64,000 nt of DNA. Source: Pseudomonas sp. PSKL.D1 (lineage in GTDB: Bacteria; Pseudomonadota; Gammaproteobacteria; Pseudomonadales; Pseudomonadaceae). Of the stretch, positions 29,199 to 40,404 are shown piece after piece; the first letter of the stretch is position 1; every line of letters begins with the position of its first letter. A model generated the notes under the pieces. The model was not told the origin of the DNA. It did not search any database and saw only the letters and a program-made list of their open reading frames with translations. The position numbers and the translations under genes are program-made. The stretch lies in contig NZ_CP118607.1 in the NCBI RefSeq assembly GCF_028898945.1, positions 3,334,001-3,398,000 on the forward strand, given 5' to 3'.

Positions 29199-30125
29199 AT
29201 GGATCTTGATCTGCTCGGCAACATCCTTTACGCCATGGTGCGCTGCGGCACGCCATTGCTGCTGGTCGCCCTGGGTGAACTGGTGTGCGAGAAAAGCGGC
29301 GTCCTCAACCTCGGCCAGGAGGGCATGATGCTGTTCGGCGCCGTGGTGGGCTTCATCGCCGCGTACGCCACCGGCAACCTGTGGCTGGGCGTGCTGATGG
29401 CGTGCCTGGCCGGCATGCTGCTGTCGGCACTGTTTGCCCTGGTGGCCCTGGGCTGCCAGGCCAACCAGGTGGCCACGGGCCTTGCCCTGACCATCTTTGG
29501 CGTGGGGCTTTCCTCGTTCGTGGGCGCCGCCTGGGTGGGCAAGCCATTGACCGGTTTCGAGCCGGTGGCGATCCCGCTGCTGTCGGACCTGCCGATCATC
29601 GGCCACATGCTGTTTAACCAGGATGTGCTGGTTTACCTGTCGTTCGCCCTGTTCGGGTTGATTACCTGGGTACTGCTGAAAAGCCGCACCGGCCTGATCC
29701 TCCAGGCCGTGGGTGAAAACCCTGACGCTGCCAGCGCCATGGGCCTGCCGGTGCTGCGCGTACGCACCCTGGCGGTGCTGTTTGGCGGCGCCATGGCCGG
29801 GCTGGCCGGCGGCTACCTGTCGCTGGCCTACACCCCGATGTGGGCAGAAAACATGACCGCCGGGCGCGGCTGGATTGCCCTGGCGCTGGTGGTGTTCGCC
29901 AGCTGGCGGGTACTGCGGGTGCTGCTCGGCGCCTACCTGTTCGGCCTGGCCAGCATTCTTCACCTGGTCGCCCAGGGCATTGGCGTGAGCTTCCCGGCCA
30001 ACCTGCTGGCGATGCTGCCATACGTGGCAACGATCCTGGTGCTGGTGGTGCTGTCACGCGATGCCATCAAGACCCGCCTGTACGCCCCGGTCTCCCTTGG
30101 CCAGCCCTGGAAAGGTGGCCATTGA
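29199..30125 (+). CDS. ABC transporter permease, BMP/nucleoside type (second)
   Basis: A 308-residue permease of the same family (YufQ-like), with the typical start MDLDLLGNILYAMVRCGTPLLL and the motif SGVLNLGQEGMML. I chose the ATG at 29199 (TGAGG upstream) because the longer frame from 29157 has no membrane or domain support. It lies 57 bases after the first permease and 55 bases before the binding protein gene. Confidence 0.9.
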   Translation: MDLDLLGNILYAMVRCGTPLLLVALGELVCEKSGVLNLGQEGMMLFGAVVGFIAAYATGNLWLGVLMACLAGMLLSALFALVALGCQANQVATGLALTIFGVGLSSFVGAAWVGKPLTGFEPVAIPLLSDLPIIGHMLFNQDVLVYLSFALFGLITWVLLKSRTGLILQAVGENPDAASAMGLPVLRVRTLAVLFGGAMAGLAGGYLSLAYTPMWAENMTAGRGWIALALVVFASWRVLRVLLGAYLFGLASILHLVAQGIGVSFPANLLAMLPYVATILVLVVLSRDAIKTRLYAPVSLGQPWKGGH

Positions 30126-30180
30126 AGCACCCTGCTGCCACGCACTGCCAATACACACAATAAACAGGAGTAAAACCCCG

Positions 30181-31263
30181 ATGCATCCGAAGAAAACCAA
30201 GCACCTGCTGCGCGCCCTCGCCACCGCCATCGGCCTGACCACCGCCCTGTCCGCCAGCGCCGCCGACCCGCTGAAAGTCGGCTTCGTCTACATCGGCCCC
30301 ATCGGCGACCACGGCTGGACCTACCAGCACGAGCAGGGCCGCCAGGCGCTGATCAAACAGTTCGGCGACAAGGTCGACACCACCTTCGTCGAAAACGTAC
30401 CGGAAGGCGCCGACGCCGAGCGGGTCATTCGCAATATGGCCAAGGGCGGCTACGACCTGGTGTTCGCCACCTCCTTCGGCTACATGAACCCCACCGCCAA
30501 GGTAGCCAAGCAGTTCCCCAAGGTCACCTTCGAGCACGCCACCGGCTACAAGCAGGACAAGAACCTCGGCACCTATCTGGCCACCTCCTATGAAGGCCGT
30601 TATGTGGGCGGCTACCTGGCCGCCAAAATGACCAAGAGCAAAAAGGTGGGCTACGTTGCCTCCTTCCCGATCCCGGAAGTGCTGCGCGACATCAACGCCA
30701 TCCAGTTGGCCCTGGACAAGTACAACCCCGGCACCGAAATCAAGGTGGTGTGGGTCAACTCCTGGTTCGACCCCGGCAAGGAAGCCGATGCCGCCAACGC
30801 CCTGATCGACCAAGGTGTGGACGTACTGTTCCAGCACACCGACAGCCCGGCCCCGATCCAGACCGCCGAGCGCCGCGGCATCTACGCCGTGGGCTATGCC
30901 TCCGACATGGCCCACTTCGGGCCCAAGGCCGTGCTGACCTCCATCGTCAACAACTGGGGCCCGCACTACATCAAGAGCACCCAGGCGGTGATCGATGGCA
31001 CCTGGAAGCCCAACGACTACTGGGGCGGCCTGGCCGAAGGCACCGTCGAGCTGCCGATCAGCAACCTGGTGCCCGCCGATGTGAAAAGCGGTGCCGAGCA
31101 GATCATCGCCAGCATCAAGGACGGCTCGTTCCACCCGTTCACCGGCCCGATCCTGGACCAGAGCGGCGCGGTCAGAATCCCTGAAGGCGCGGTGGCCAGC
31201 AACGCGGAACTGGCGGGCATGAACTACTACGTCAAAGGCATCACCGCCCAGCTGCCGAAATAA
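30181..31263 (+). CDS. BMP family substrate-binding protein
   Basis: A 360-residue periplasmic binding protein of the basic membrane protein (BMP/PnrA/Med) family, which binds nucleosides or purines. A signal peptide ends SASA (about residue 28). Family blocks are GFVYIGPIGDHGWTYQHEQG at the start of the mature chain and GVDVLFQHTDSPAP. There is no lipobox, so it is soluble in the periplasm, unlike Gram-positive BMP lipoproteins. AGGAG precedes the ATG. It delivers substrate to the two permeases upstream. Confidence 0.92.
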   Translation: MHPKKTKHLLRALATAIGLTTALSASAADPLKVGFVYIGPIGDHGWTYQHEQGRQALIKQFGDKVDTTFVENVPEGADAERVIRNMAKGGYDLVFATSFGYMNPTAKVAKQFPKVTFEHATGYKQDKNLGTYLATSYEGRYVGGYLAAKMTKSKKVGYVASFPIPEVLRDINAIQLALDKYNPGTEIKVVWVNSWFDPGKEADAANALIDQGVDVLFQHTDSPAPIQTAERRGIYAVGYASDMAHFGPKAVLTSIVNNWGPHYIKSTQAVIDGTWKPNDYWGGLAEGTVELPISNLVPADVKSGAEQIIASIKDGSFHPFTGPILDQSGAVRIPEGAVASNAELAGMNYYVKGITAQLPK

Positions 31264-31334
31264 CAACTGACTGCCCGGGCTGGCCCTTTCGCGGGCCAAG
31301 CCCGTGCTTGCGGCCACACTCCATTGGTGCCTGA

Positions 31335-32291
31335 ATGAATACCCTGCCCATCATCGACATCACCCCGCTGTACCAGCAAGACCCCGAAGCCCGCCACGCC
31401 GTGGCCCGGCAAATTGACGCGGCCTGCCGCCAGTGGGGCTTCTACTACATCAAGGGCCACCCCATTCCGGCCTCGCGCATTGCCGAACTGCAAGCTGCCG
31501 CCGAGCGCTTCTTCGCGTTGCCGGCCGAAGAAAAGCTGCGCATCGACATCACCCAAAGCGCGCACCATCGCGGCTACGGCGCCATCGCCACCGAGCAGCT
31601 CGACCCGACCCGGCCGAGTGACCTGAAAGAAACCTTCGACATGGGCTTTCACATGCCCGCCGACCACCCCGACGTGGTCGCCGCAAAACCCCTGCGCGGC
31701 CCCAATCGCCACCCCGACGTGGCTGGCTGGGAAGCACTGCTGCAGCAGCACTACGAAGACATGCACGCGTTGTCGCTGACGTTGCTGCGGGCCATGGCCA
31801 ATGCCCTGGAGATCGAAGATGACTTTTTCGACCAACGCTTTGCCGACCCCATCAGCGTGTTCCGCATGATCCACTACCCGCCACGTCAGGCCGCCAGCAG
31901 CGCAGAGCAACAGGGCGCCGGCGCGCACACCGACTACGGCTGCGTGACCCTGCTGTACCAGGACAACGCCGGCGGCTTGCAGGTGCAAAGCCGGGACGGC
32001 CACTGGATTGACGCCCCGCCCATCGCGGGCACCTACGTGGTCAACATTGGCGACATGATGGCGCGCTGGAGCAATGACCGCTACACGTCCACCCCGCACC
32101 GGGTGATCAGCCCGCTGGGCGTGGATCGCTACTCCATGCCGTTTTTTGCCGAGCCGCACCCGGACACAGAGATCAGCTGCCTGCCTAATTGCTCCGGGCC
32201 GCAGAACCCGGCGCGATACCCGGCGGTTTCGTGCAGCGATTACATGCTGTCGCGGTTTGCCGAGACGTACGCTTACCGGCGCGAGGCCTGA
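31335..32291 (+). CDS. 2-oxoglutarate/Fe(II)-dependent oxygenase (isopenicillin N synthase-like)
   Basis: A 318-residue non-haem iron oxygenase with the DIOX_N region (residues about 5-110) and the 2OG-Fe(II) core. The iron ligands are H198 and D200 (GAHTDYG) and H255 (STPHRV). R265 and S267 (RYS) would bind 2-oxoglutarate. The gene follows the BMP binding protein gene by 71 bases on the same strand and probably belongs to the transport operon, so its substrate may be the imported compound, such as a purine, pyrimidine or methylated base. Specific activity cannot be read from sequence. Confidence 0.88.
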   Translation: MNTLPIIDITPLYQQDPEARHAVARQIDAACRQWGFYYIKGHPIPASRIAELQAAAERFFALPAEEKLRIDITQSAHHRGYGAIATEQLDPTRPSDLKETFDMGFHMPADHPDVVAAKPLRGPNRHPDVAGWEALLQQHYEDMHALSLTLLRAMANALEIEDDFFDQRFADPISVFRMIHYPPRQAASSAEQQGAGAHTDYGCVTLLYQDNAGGLQVQSRDGHWIDAPPIAGTYVVNIGDMMARWSNDRYTSTPHRVISPLGVDRYSMPFFAEPHPDTEISCLPNCSGPQNPARYPAVSCSDYMLSRFAETYAYRREA

Positions 32292-32325
32292 CAGACCGTG
32301 TGAGATGGCACGGGCGTTGCCCGTG

Positions 32326-32424
32326 TTCGCGGCTGAAGCCGCTCCTACAGGTCATGTGCCAATTCTGAAATCGGCAGTATTCCTGTAGGAGCGGCTTTAG
32401 CCGCGATCACCGGCTAAGCCGGTG
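32326..32424. repeat. REP pair (inverted)
   Basis: Two REP units face each other: TTCGCGGCTGAAGCCGCTCC (about 32326-32350) and GTAGGAGCGGCTTTAGCCGC (about 32384-32405), the second followed by a small hairpin ACCGGCTAAGCCGGT. The pair separates the oxygenase from the ABC exporter. Confidence 0.9.
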
Positions 32425-32484
32425 CCAGGCTACCCGGTGGTGTCTGCTATCTTCGTAACCACTACGTTGATAGCAGAGATGTCC

Positions 32485-34338
<1,854 letters not shown>

Positions 34339-34349
34339 CAGCGCGGGCC

Positions 34350-34505
34350 TCAGCTTGATGTGAGGGGCTGGCGCACGCGCTTCCCACGGCGGCACCGCGC
34401 CGAGCAGTAACGCACCTGTTCCCAGCAGCGGGCCCAGCGTTTGCGCCACGTGAAGGGCCGCCCGCACGCCGCGCAGATTTTGCTGGGCAACGGGTGATTG
34501 CTCAT
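34350..34505 (-). CDS. DUF2256 zinc-ribbon-like small protein
   Basis: A 51-residue protein with four cysteines in the DUF2256 pattern: CAAC followed by [20 protein letters not shown] and SARC, and a basic tail. The cysteines suggest zinc binding; the family function is unknown. Its ATG overlaps the stop codon of the chalcone-isomerase-like gene as ATGA (34502-34505), which implies translational coupling. It is easily missed because of its size. Confidence 0.82.
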   Translation of the reverse strand: MSNHPLPSKICAACGRPFTWRKRWARCWEQVRYCSARCRRGKRVRQPLTSS

Positions 34506-35044
34506 CGCTCGGCCCCAGCCTGGCCCAACAATTGTTGGCGCAATTGCGGGTCTCGGGTGCGGGGATCCAGCCAGATGGCAAAAAAAGCACGGGCGAAAGC
34601 CGGGTCGGCTATTTCACCACTAGGTTGGCCATCCACGTAGAACCGGCCCCCCTGCCCTGGAAGGTACACACCGGTAATACGCATGCCCGGGCGCACATCG
34701 ACAAAGGCCTCGGCCATCGCTTGCGCCCAGCGCGCGGCGGTGTCAGGCGGCAGTGGCTGATCGGCCATGCGCTGGATTTCTTTCATGCTGGCTTGCACCA
34801 AGGCATCCCGGGACAGCGCCCGGTGATAGATCAACTCCAGCGCAAAGGGGCGTTGCCATCCCTGCACCGGCCCTGCACTCCACAAGCGCGCGGTGTACAG
34901 GCGCAGGCCGAACCAGGTGTATTCGCCACTGCCGGTCAGGCGAGCATCGGGCAGTGCAGAGCGCCAATCTGCCCAAGCAGGCTGCGAGCACAGCATGACC
35001 ACGCCCAAACCGATCAAGCGTAGCCCAGCCCATGTGTTAGCCAT
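34502..35044 (-). CDS. Exported chalcone-isomerase-like protein
   Basis: A 180-residue protein with a signal peptide (residues about 1-25, ending PAWA) and a chalcone isomerase-like domain, marked by [18 protein letters not shown] and [10 protein letters not shown]. Bacterial members of this fold are periplasmic and of unclear function; flavonoid isomerisation is not implied. The ATG at 35044 lies 2 bases from the stop of the sigma-54 activator gene, so the two are probably translated from one message. Confidence 0.8.
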   Translation of the reverse strand: MANTWAGLRLIGLGVVMLCSQPAWADWRSALPDARLTGSGEYTWFGLRLYTARLWSAGPVQGWQRPFALELIYHRALSRDALVQASMKEIQRMADQPLPPDTAARWAQAMAEAFVDVRPGMRITGVYLPGQGGRFYVDGQPSGEIADPAFARAFFAIWLDPRTRDPQLRQQLLGQAGAER

Positions 35045-35046
35045 GA

Positions 35047-36921
35047 TCACCCCGCTTTGTACAGCTTCGGGTCGATGCCCCATTTCTTCAGACGCGAAGC
35101 CAGCGTGGTTGGTTTCACGCCCAGCAACTGCGCCGCACCGCCATCACCGGAAACCTTACCCGCCGTGCGTTTGAGCACCTGAATGGCATTGAGCTTCATC
35201 TGCTGCTGCCACTGCTCATCCGCCGTGGCTTCAAGCACGGCCGGGGATGGCGACGTGGCCGGCCGCGCAACCTGGCCAGCAGTCGCCAGCAGCCCGTCAA
35301 AACTGACCCGGCCATCGCGGCAGACGATGGTCTGGCGTTCGATCACGTTCTGCAGTTCGCGGATGTTGCCCGGCCAGGCGTACTGCTTGAGCACCTCCAC
35401 CTGGGCCAGCGGCATGCGGATGCCCGGTTTGTTGAACGCCTGGCAGGCCCGCTCGAGAAAATGGCTGGCCAGCAGCGGTATATCATCCAGCCGCTCGCGC
35501 AGGGGCACGGAGCGAATCGGAAAGACGTTCAGGCGAAAATACAGGTCTTCACGGAATGTGCCCTGGGCAACCATTTCACGCAGGTCGCGGTTAGTGGCGG
35601 CAATCACCCGCACATCGACCGCACGGGTGCGGTTGTCGCCCACCGGCTCGAACTGGCGGTCCTGCAGCACGCGCAGCAGTTTGCTTTGCAGTTCCAGCGG
35701 AATCTCGCCCACTTCATCGAGGAACAACGTCCCCCCGTCAGCAAGCTCGAAGCGGCCGACGCGGTTGCTGACGGCGCCAGTGAACGCACCCTTGAGGTGG
35801 CCAAAAAACTCGCTTTCGAACAACTCACGGGGCACTGCCGCACAGTTGACGCGAATCAGCGGGCGGTCACGCCGTGGGCTGCTGGCATGAATCGCACGGG
35901 CAACCAGCTCCTTGCCAGTCCCAGACTCCCCGCTGACCAGCACGTTGGCATTGGTTGCGGCCACCAGTTCGATCTGCTGCAACAGGTGCAACACCGCCGG
36001 GCTTTTGCCGACGATTTCATGAGGGTTGGCGTGGGCGTTGATTTCTTCCTGCAGGTACTGGTTCTCCATTTCCAGGCGCGTCTTCAACTGCTCCACCTCG
36101 CTCAGCGCGTCGCGCAGGCGCGCTTCGGTCTGCTGCCGTTGGCGAATATCGCGAAACAACACCACGGCGCCGACCAGCCGGCCCATTTCGAAGATCGGTG
36201 TGCTGGTGTATTCGACGGCGATCGGCTCACCATTCTTGTGCCAGAACACCTCATGCTCCACGCGGTGCACCTGGCCGTCGCTGAAGGACGCGTGGATGGG
36301 GCACTGGTGCACGGCAAACGCACTGCCGTCGCGGTGGCTGTGGTGAAACAGCTGGTGGGCATCCTGGCCGATCATGTCGGCGGCGCTCCAGCCAAGAATC
36401 CGCTCGGCGGCGGGGTTGATGAACGTGGTCTGGCCGCGGGTGTCGAGCCCGTAGATGCCCTCGCCCACAGCGCCCAGGATCAGGCGGTTTTGCTGCTGAA
36501 TGCGCTCGAACACCTGGCTGATCCGCTCCCAGCCAACATGCCCCAGCCGATGCTGGCGGCGGGCCTCGGCACGGTTGCGGCGTTGCTCCAGCAGGTCGCG
36601 GCGCTGGATCGCCAGCACCATGCGCTGCCCGCCCAGCGCCCGGGCGGTGATCTCCACCGGGTGTTGGCGCAGTTGCCGGTCGACCAGCAGCAGGTCGTCC
36701 GACCAGGCCTCGCCCTGGGTCAGCACCTCGTCGGTGAAGCTCACCCACAGTGAGATGCCCCCACGCAGGAACTGGCTGAAGGCAGCCATCGACCCGGTTT
36801 GGCAGCCGAGCAGCTCGAGCGCGGCTTGGTTGGCTTCCAGTACACGGTCCTCGACGGGGTCAACCACCAACATGGCGACGGGCGATTGTTCGGCGATTGC
36901 GAGCGCAAGCAAGCCTGGCAT
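35047..36921 (-). CDS. Sigma-54-dependent activator with PAS domains (CynF-like)
   Basis: A 624-residue enhancer-binding protein. Two PAS-like sensor regions lie at about residues 5-110 and 150-270, followed by a short coiled coil. The AAA+ domain has Walker A GESGTGKE (330-337) and the sigma-54 contact motif GAFTGA (378-383) intact. A Fis-type helix-turn-helix is at the C-terminus ([19 protein letters not shown]). It is divergent from cynS. Sigma-54 activators of cyanate genes (CynF) are known in Pseudomonas. The ATG at 36921 has AGGGG upstream; a TTG at 36939 is possible. Confidence 0.9.
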   Translation of the reverse strand: MPGLLALAIAEQSPVAMLVVDPVEDRVLEANQAALELLGCQTGSMAAFSQFLRGGISLWVSFTDEVLTQGEAWSDDLLLVDRQLRQHPVEITARALGGQRMVLAIQRRDLLEQRRNRAEARRQHRLGHVGWERISQVFERIQQQNRLILGAVGEGIYGLDTRGQTTFINPAAERILGWSAADMIGQDAHQLFHHSHRDGSAFAVHQCPIHASFSDGQVHRVEHEVFWHKNGEPIAVEYTSTPIFEMGRLVGAVVLFRDIRQRQQTEARLRDALSEVEQLKTRLEMENQYLQEEINAHANPHEIVGKSPAVLHLLQQIELVAATNANVLVSGESGTGKELVARAIHASSPRRDRPLIRVNCAAVPRELFESEFFGHLKGAFTGAVSNRVGRFELADGGTLFLDEVGEIPLELQSKLLRVLQDRQFEPVGDNRTRAVDVRVIAATNRDLREMVAQGTFREDLYFRLNVFPIRSVPLRERLDDIPLLASHFLERACQAFNKPGIRMPLAQVEVLKQYAWPGNIRELQNVIERQTIVCRDGRVSFDGLLATAGQVARPATSPSPAVLEATADEQWQQQMKLNAIQVLKRTAGKVSGDGGAAQLLGVKPTTLASRLKKWGIDPKLYKAG

Positions 36922-36948
36922 CAGATTGGTCCCCTGCAATCAAGAAAT

Positions 36949-36999
36949 ACGAAATATCGTCAGTAGCGACACGATATTTCGTCATTCACGAAATATCGT
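36949..36999. promoter_or_regulatory. Three palindromic activator sites
   Basis: The 12-base sequence ACGAAATATCGT occurs at 36949 and 36988, and its reverse complement ACGATATTTCGT at 36971. Each copy has ACGA/TCGT half-sites. Start-to-start spacings are 22 and 17 bases. They lie between the sigma-54 activator gene and the -24/-12 promoter and probably are the upstream activating sites. Confidence 0.8.
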
Positions 37000-37065
37000 C
37001 AATCCTGAACGCCAAGTGAATCCTGAATACTCTTTTAAATCAGTGACTTACACCAACTTGAAAAC

Positions 37066-37081
37066 TGGCACAACTCTCGCA
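37066..37081 (+). promoter_or_regulatory. cynS: Sigma-54 promoter of the cyanase operon
   Basis: TGGCACAACTCTCGCA matches the -24/-12 consensus TGGCAC-N5-TTGC with one mismatch (TCGC). It lies about 40 bases before the cynS ATG and about 65 bases after the third activator site. Confidence 0.7.
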
Positions 37082-37121
37082 AAGAGCCTTTCGACCTCAA
37101 CAAAACTCAAGGGAATACCCC

Positions 37122-37562
37122 ATGACCAAAATCGAAATGCATCATCTGATCATGGCCGCCAAGGCTCGCAAAGGCATGAGCTGGGATGACCTCAGCACGG
37201 CCGTCGGCAAGGCGCCGGTGTGGCTGGCGTCCGTCTGCTACGGCATGAACAGCGCGCCGCAGGAGGTGGCCTCGCACCTGTGCGAAGTGCTGGAGCTGGA
37301 TGAGGAAGTAGCCGCCGCGCTGACCACCTTCCCGGTCAAAGGCTGGGACAAGACCATCCCCCAGGACCCGCTGATCTACCGGCTCTACGAAGTGGTTGGC
37401 GTTTATGGCCCCACCCTCAAGGACGTGATCCAGGAAAAGTTCGGCGACGGCATCATGAGCGCGATCGATTTCTCCATGCACGTCGACAAAATCGAAGACC
37501 CCAAAGGTGACCGCGTGCTGCTCACCCTCAACGGCAAGTTCCTGCCCTACCGCTCCTGGTAA
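37122..37562 (+). CDS. cynS: Cyanate hydratase (cyanase)
   Basis: A 146-residue cyanase that converts cyanate and bicarbonate to ammonia and carbon dioxide. The catalytic triad R87, E90 and S113 corresponds to R96, E99 and S122 of the E. coli enzyme; length is slightly shorter at the N-terminus. The N-terminal half is the helical, HTH-like domain and the C-terminal half forms the active-site decamer interface. It is expressed from a putative sigma-54 promoter. An FNT-family channel gene follows at 66 bases. Confidence 0.95.
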   Translation: MTKIEMHHLIMAAKARKGMSWDDLSTAVGKAPVWLASVCYGMNSAPQEVASHLCEVLELDEEVAAALTTFPVKGWDKTIPQDPLIYRLYEVVGVYGPTLKDVIQEKFGDGIMSAIDFSMHVDKIEDPKGDRVLLTLNGKFLPYRSW

Positions 37563-37628
37563 CCGCCCCTGGCCAGCGGCGCTTCGCTTCGGGGCGTCGC
37601 CACCGAACTTCATGCAGAGGGAAACCCC

Positions 37629-38447
37629 ATGTCCTACCTGTTACCTGCCGACTTCGTCACCAAGATGCTCGATGCCGGCGCCTCCAAGGTGCATATGTCC
37701 ACCCGCGACACGCTGATCCGCAGCTACATGGCCGGCGCGATCCTGGCACTGGCGGCGGTATTCGCGGTGACCATTGCAGTGCAGACCGGCTCGGCGCTGC
37801 TGGGCGCCGTGTTGTTCCCGGTCGGTTTCTCGATGCTCTACCTGATGGGCTTCGACCTGCTGACCGGGGTGTTCATGCTCACCCCGCTGGCCCTGCTGGA
37901 CAAGCGCCCCGGCGTCACGGTCAAAGGTATCCTGCGCAACTGGGGCCTGGTGTTCGTCGGCAACTTCGCCGGCGCCCTGACCGTGGCCTGCATGATGGCC
38001 TTCGTCTTCACTTACGGCTTTCACGCCTCACCCGGCGAGGTGGGTGAAAAGATCGCGCACATCGGCGAGGCCCGCACCTTGGGCTACGAGCAGTACGGCC
38101 TGGCCGGCTGGCTGACCATTTTCCTGCGCGGCGTGCTGTGCAACTGGATGGTGTCGATGGGCGTGGTCGGGGCGATGATTTCCACCTCGGTGAGCGGTAA
38201 GGTGATCGCCATGTGGATGCCGATCATGCTGTTCTTCTACATGGGCTTCGAGCACTCGGTGGTGAACATGTTCCTGTTCCCGTCGGCGATGATCATGGGC
38301 GGCGGCTTTTCGGTCATGGATTACCTGGTGTGGAATGAGATACCCACGGTGCTGGGTAACCTGGTGGGTGGGCTGGCCTTCACCGGGCTGACCCTGTACG
38401 GCACACATATCCGCACAGCGGCGAAAAAAGCCGGGGCTACGGCCTGA
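37629..38447 (+). CDS. Formate/nitrite transporter family channel
   Basis: A 272-residue FNT-family membrane protein with six helices. The family signatures are visible (GFDLLTGVFMLTPLALLD, and GVLCNWMVSMGVVGAMI near the middle). Members carry small monovalent anions such as formate, nitrite or hydrosulfide. Its place behind cynS suggests cyanate import or bicarbonate-related exchange in this operon; this is inference. AGAGGGAAA precedes the ATG. Confidence 0.88.
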   Translation: MSYLLPADFVTKMLDAGASKVHMSTRDTLIRSYMAGAILALAAVFAVTIAVQTGSALLGAVLFPVGFSMLYLMGFDLLTGVFMLTPLALLDKRPGVTVKGILRNWGLVFVGNFAGALTVACMMAFVFTYGFHASPGEVGEKIAHIGEARTLGYEQYGLAGWLTIFLRGVLCNWMVSMGVVGAMISTSVSGKVIAMWMPIMLFFYMGFEHSVVNMFLFPSAMIMGGGFSVMDYLVWNEIPTVLGNLVGGLAFTGLTLYGTHIRTAAKKAGATA

Positions 38448-38479
38448 TGGCAATCAGTTGAGCTAAATGGGGCCGCTGC

Positions 38480-39400
38480 CTACTGAAACACCGCCTGCGC
38501 GCTACACCACTGGCGCAACAACCCGGCAAACTGCACAGCCACCTCGGCCATCGGCCGGTCGGTTGGCGACGTCAGGCCGATGGGCGCGCGCAACAAGGGG
38601 CTTGTGAATGGCAACTGCTTCACAAGCCCCAGGCGCAGGTCCAGGTCCACCACCCCGCGTTGCACGAACCACACCCCGTCGTAATCGTGCACGTACACCC
38701 GCGAAAAGGTCTCGCTGAGTGATTCCTGAATCTGAAACGGCTCGGTATTGCCCTGGGCCAGCAGGAAGTTGTCGACACTGATGCGCACCAGGCTGCCCTG
38801 GGGTGACACCAGCAGCACGTAGGGGCGCAGGTCTTCGAGGGTGAGGCGCTCACGTTGGGCCAGGGGATGCCCGTGGCGCACCACCAGCAGCAGGTCTTCT
38901 TCGTACAGGGCCTCAAAGCTGACCCCCACCATGTCCCGGCCAATCAGCCGCCCGACAATCAGGTCGAGTTCGCGGGTGCGCAGCTTGCCCACCAGGTAGT
39001 CGTACAAGCCGGATACCACCTGCACCTGCACATGCGGGTAGCGCTCACGCATCTGCGCCACCACCGGTGCCAGCATGTACCCGGCGGCGGCAGGCAGTGC
39101 GCCCACTTTCAACACCTGCGGCGCCTGGGGCACAGCCTGCACGTCGTCCATGGCCAGGCGGAAGCTGGCCATGGTCTGCGCGGCGTGCTTGTTGAACGCT
39201 TCCCCCGCCTGGGTCAACTGCACGCCCTTGCGCCCGCGCACCAGCAATTGCACGCCCAGTTCCTGTTCGAGCTCCTTGAGGCTTTTGGACACCGCCGACA
39301 AGGTGATGTGCAGCAATTTAGAGGCCGTAGCCAGGCTGCCGGAGCTCACCACCGCCAGGAACACGCGGAAATGGCGAAGGTTGATGGTGGACAGGTTCAT
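38480..39400 (-). CDS. LysR family transcriptional regulator
   Basis: A 306-residue LysR regulator with helix-turn-helix SLATASKLLHITLSAVSKSLKEL and an effector domain related to the GalR/PcaQ-like group. It is divergent from the isomerase-SDR-transporter operon starting at 39526 (125 bases) and likely controls it. A GTG two codons upstream is an alternative start. Confidence 0.88.
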   Translation of the reverse strand: MNLSTINLRHFRVFLAVVSSGSLATASKLLHITLSAVSKSLKELEQELGVQLLVRGRKGVQLTQAGEAFNKHAAQTMASFRLAMDDVQAVPQAPQVLKVGALPAAAGYMLAPVVAQMRERYPHVQVQVVSGLYDYLVGKLRTRELDLIVGRLIGRDMVGVSFEALYEEDLLLVVRHGHPLAQRERLTLEDLRPYVLLVSPQGSLVRISVDNFLLAQGNTEPFQIQESLSETFSRVYVHDYDGVWFVQRGVVDLDLRLGLVKQLPFTSPLLRAPIGLTSPTDRPMAEVAVQFAGLLRQWCSAQAVFQ

Positions 39401-39525
39401 CGGCACCCCTCTTCAAGATCAACCTGTAAGTTAACCAAGCGAGGATTTTATATCAATTTAATCAACCAAAAGTTTGCTCTACGATCGCTACCACCTCCAC
39501 TGGCATTGATCACAAGGCCCCGCCC

Positions 39526-40404
39526 ATGACTTCAACCCCCTTGCCACGGCTCGGCGCCTCCAGCGCTTCCTTGCCCAGCCTTGCGCCTGAAGCACTGGCC
39601 GAGCACTTGGCACAGCAGGGCTACCAAGGCGTCGAATGGCGCGTGGCCGACACCGCTGGCCTGGATGCCCACCAGCCGTGGAACGCCCGCAGCAACAACC
39701 GCTGCACGGTTGCCCCAAACCTTCACGCTGTTGAGCGTATCCATCGCCACTGCCAGGCGCTGGGCCTGGAGATTTTCTGCCTCAGCCCGTACCTGAACGT
39801 CGGCGACCTCGAACACGCCCGCCTGCTCATCGACCTGGCCAGTAGCGCAGGCCAGGCCCGCCTGCGCCTCTGGGCGCCAAGCTACGAGCAGGAGCGCTAC
39901 GCCGACGCCTATGGCCGCATGCGTCGCTTCCTGGACCAGCTCATGCCACTGGCCGAGGCCGCCGGCATCCGCCTGGCCCTGGAAGTGCACCAACGCACCA
40001 TCTGCTCCAGCCCGTCGCTGGCCATGCGCGTGGCTGAGCATTACCCGGCTCGCCAGCTGGGCATCATCTATGACCTGGGCAACCTCGCCATCGAGGGCCG
40101 TGAAGACGTGCAGATGTCCCTCGACCTGATGGGTCAGCACCTGGCCCACGTGCAGGTGAAGAATGTCGCCTATGCCCCGCAAGGCCCGGGCCAGGGCTGG
40201 GAATGGCAATGGTGCCCGCCCGACGAAGGCGTGCTGCCCTTGCCAGCGATGCTCGCGACCTTGCGCGCCAATGGTTTTGCCGACTGGGTTTCGATCGAGG
40301 ATTTCGACACACGCTACAGCGACGAACACAAGTTGCAGCGTAACCACGGCCTGATCAGCCGCTACCTGAACCTGACTGCCCGCCACGAGGTACTCTGCCC
40401 ATGA
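39526..40404 (+). CDS. Sugar phosphate isomerase/epimerase-like TIM barrel
   Basis: A 292-residue protein of the xylose isomerase-like TIM-barrel (AP endonuclease 2) fold, related to hydroxypyruvate isomerase, IolE and D-tagatose 3-epimerase. Metal-binding positions are suggested by E in RLALEVHQR, D in IIYDLGN, H in HVQVKN and E in VSIEDFD. It overlaps the next gene by 4 bases (ATGA). The SDR and MHS transporter downstream suggest uptake and conversion of a hydroxy or keto acid or polyol. Confidence 0.8.
   Translation: MTSTPLPRLGASSASLPSLAPEALAEHLAQQGYQGVEWRVADTAGLDAHQPWNARSNNRCTVAPNLHAVERIHRHCQALGLEIFCLSPYLNVGDLEHARLLIDLASSAGQARLRLWAPSYEQERYADAYGRMRRFLDQLMPLAEAAGIRLALEVHQRTICSSPSLAMRVAEHYPARQLGIIYDLGNLAIEGREDVQMSLDLMGQHLAHVQVKNVAYAPQGPGQGWEWQWCPPDEGVLPLPAMLATLRANGFADWVSIEDFDTRYSDEHKLQRNHGLISRYLNLTARHEVLCP

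Noticed and set aside
30067..31317. Long open frame on the minus strand (416 codons)
   Set aside because: Antisense to the BMP binding protein gene, which has a clear signal peptide and ribosome binding site.
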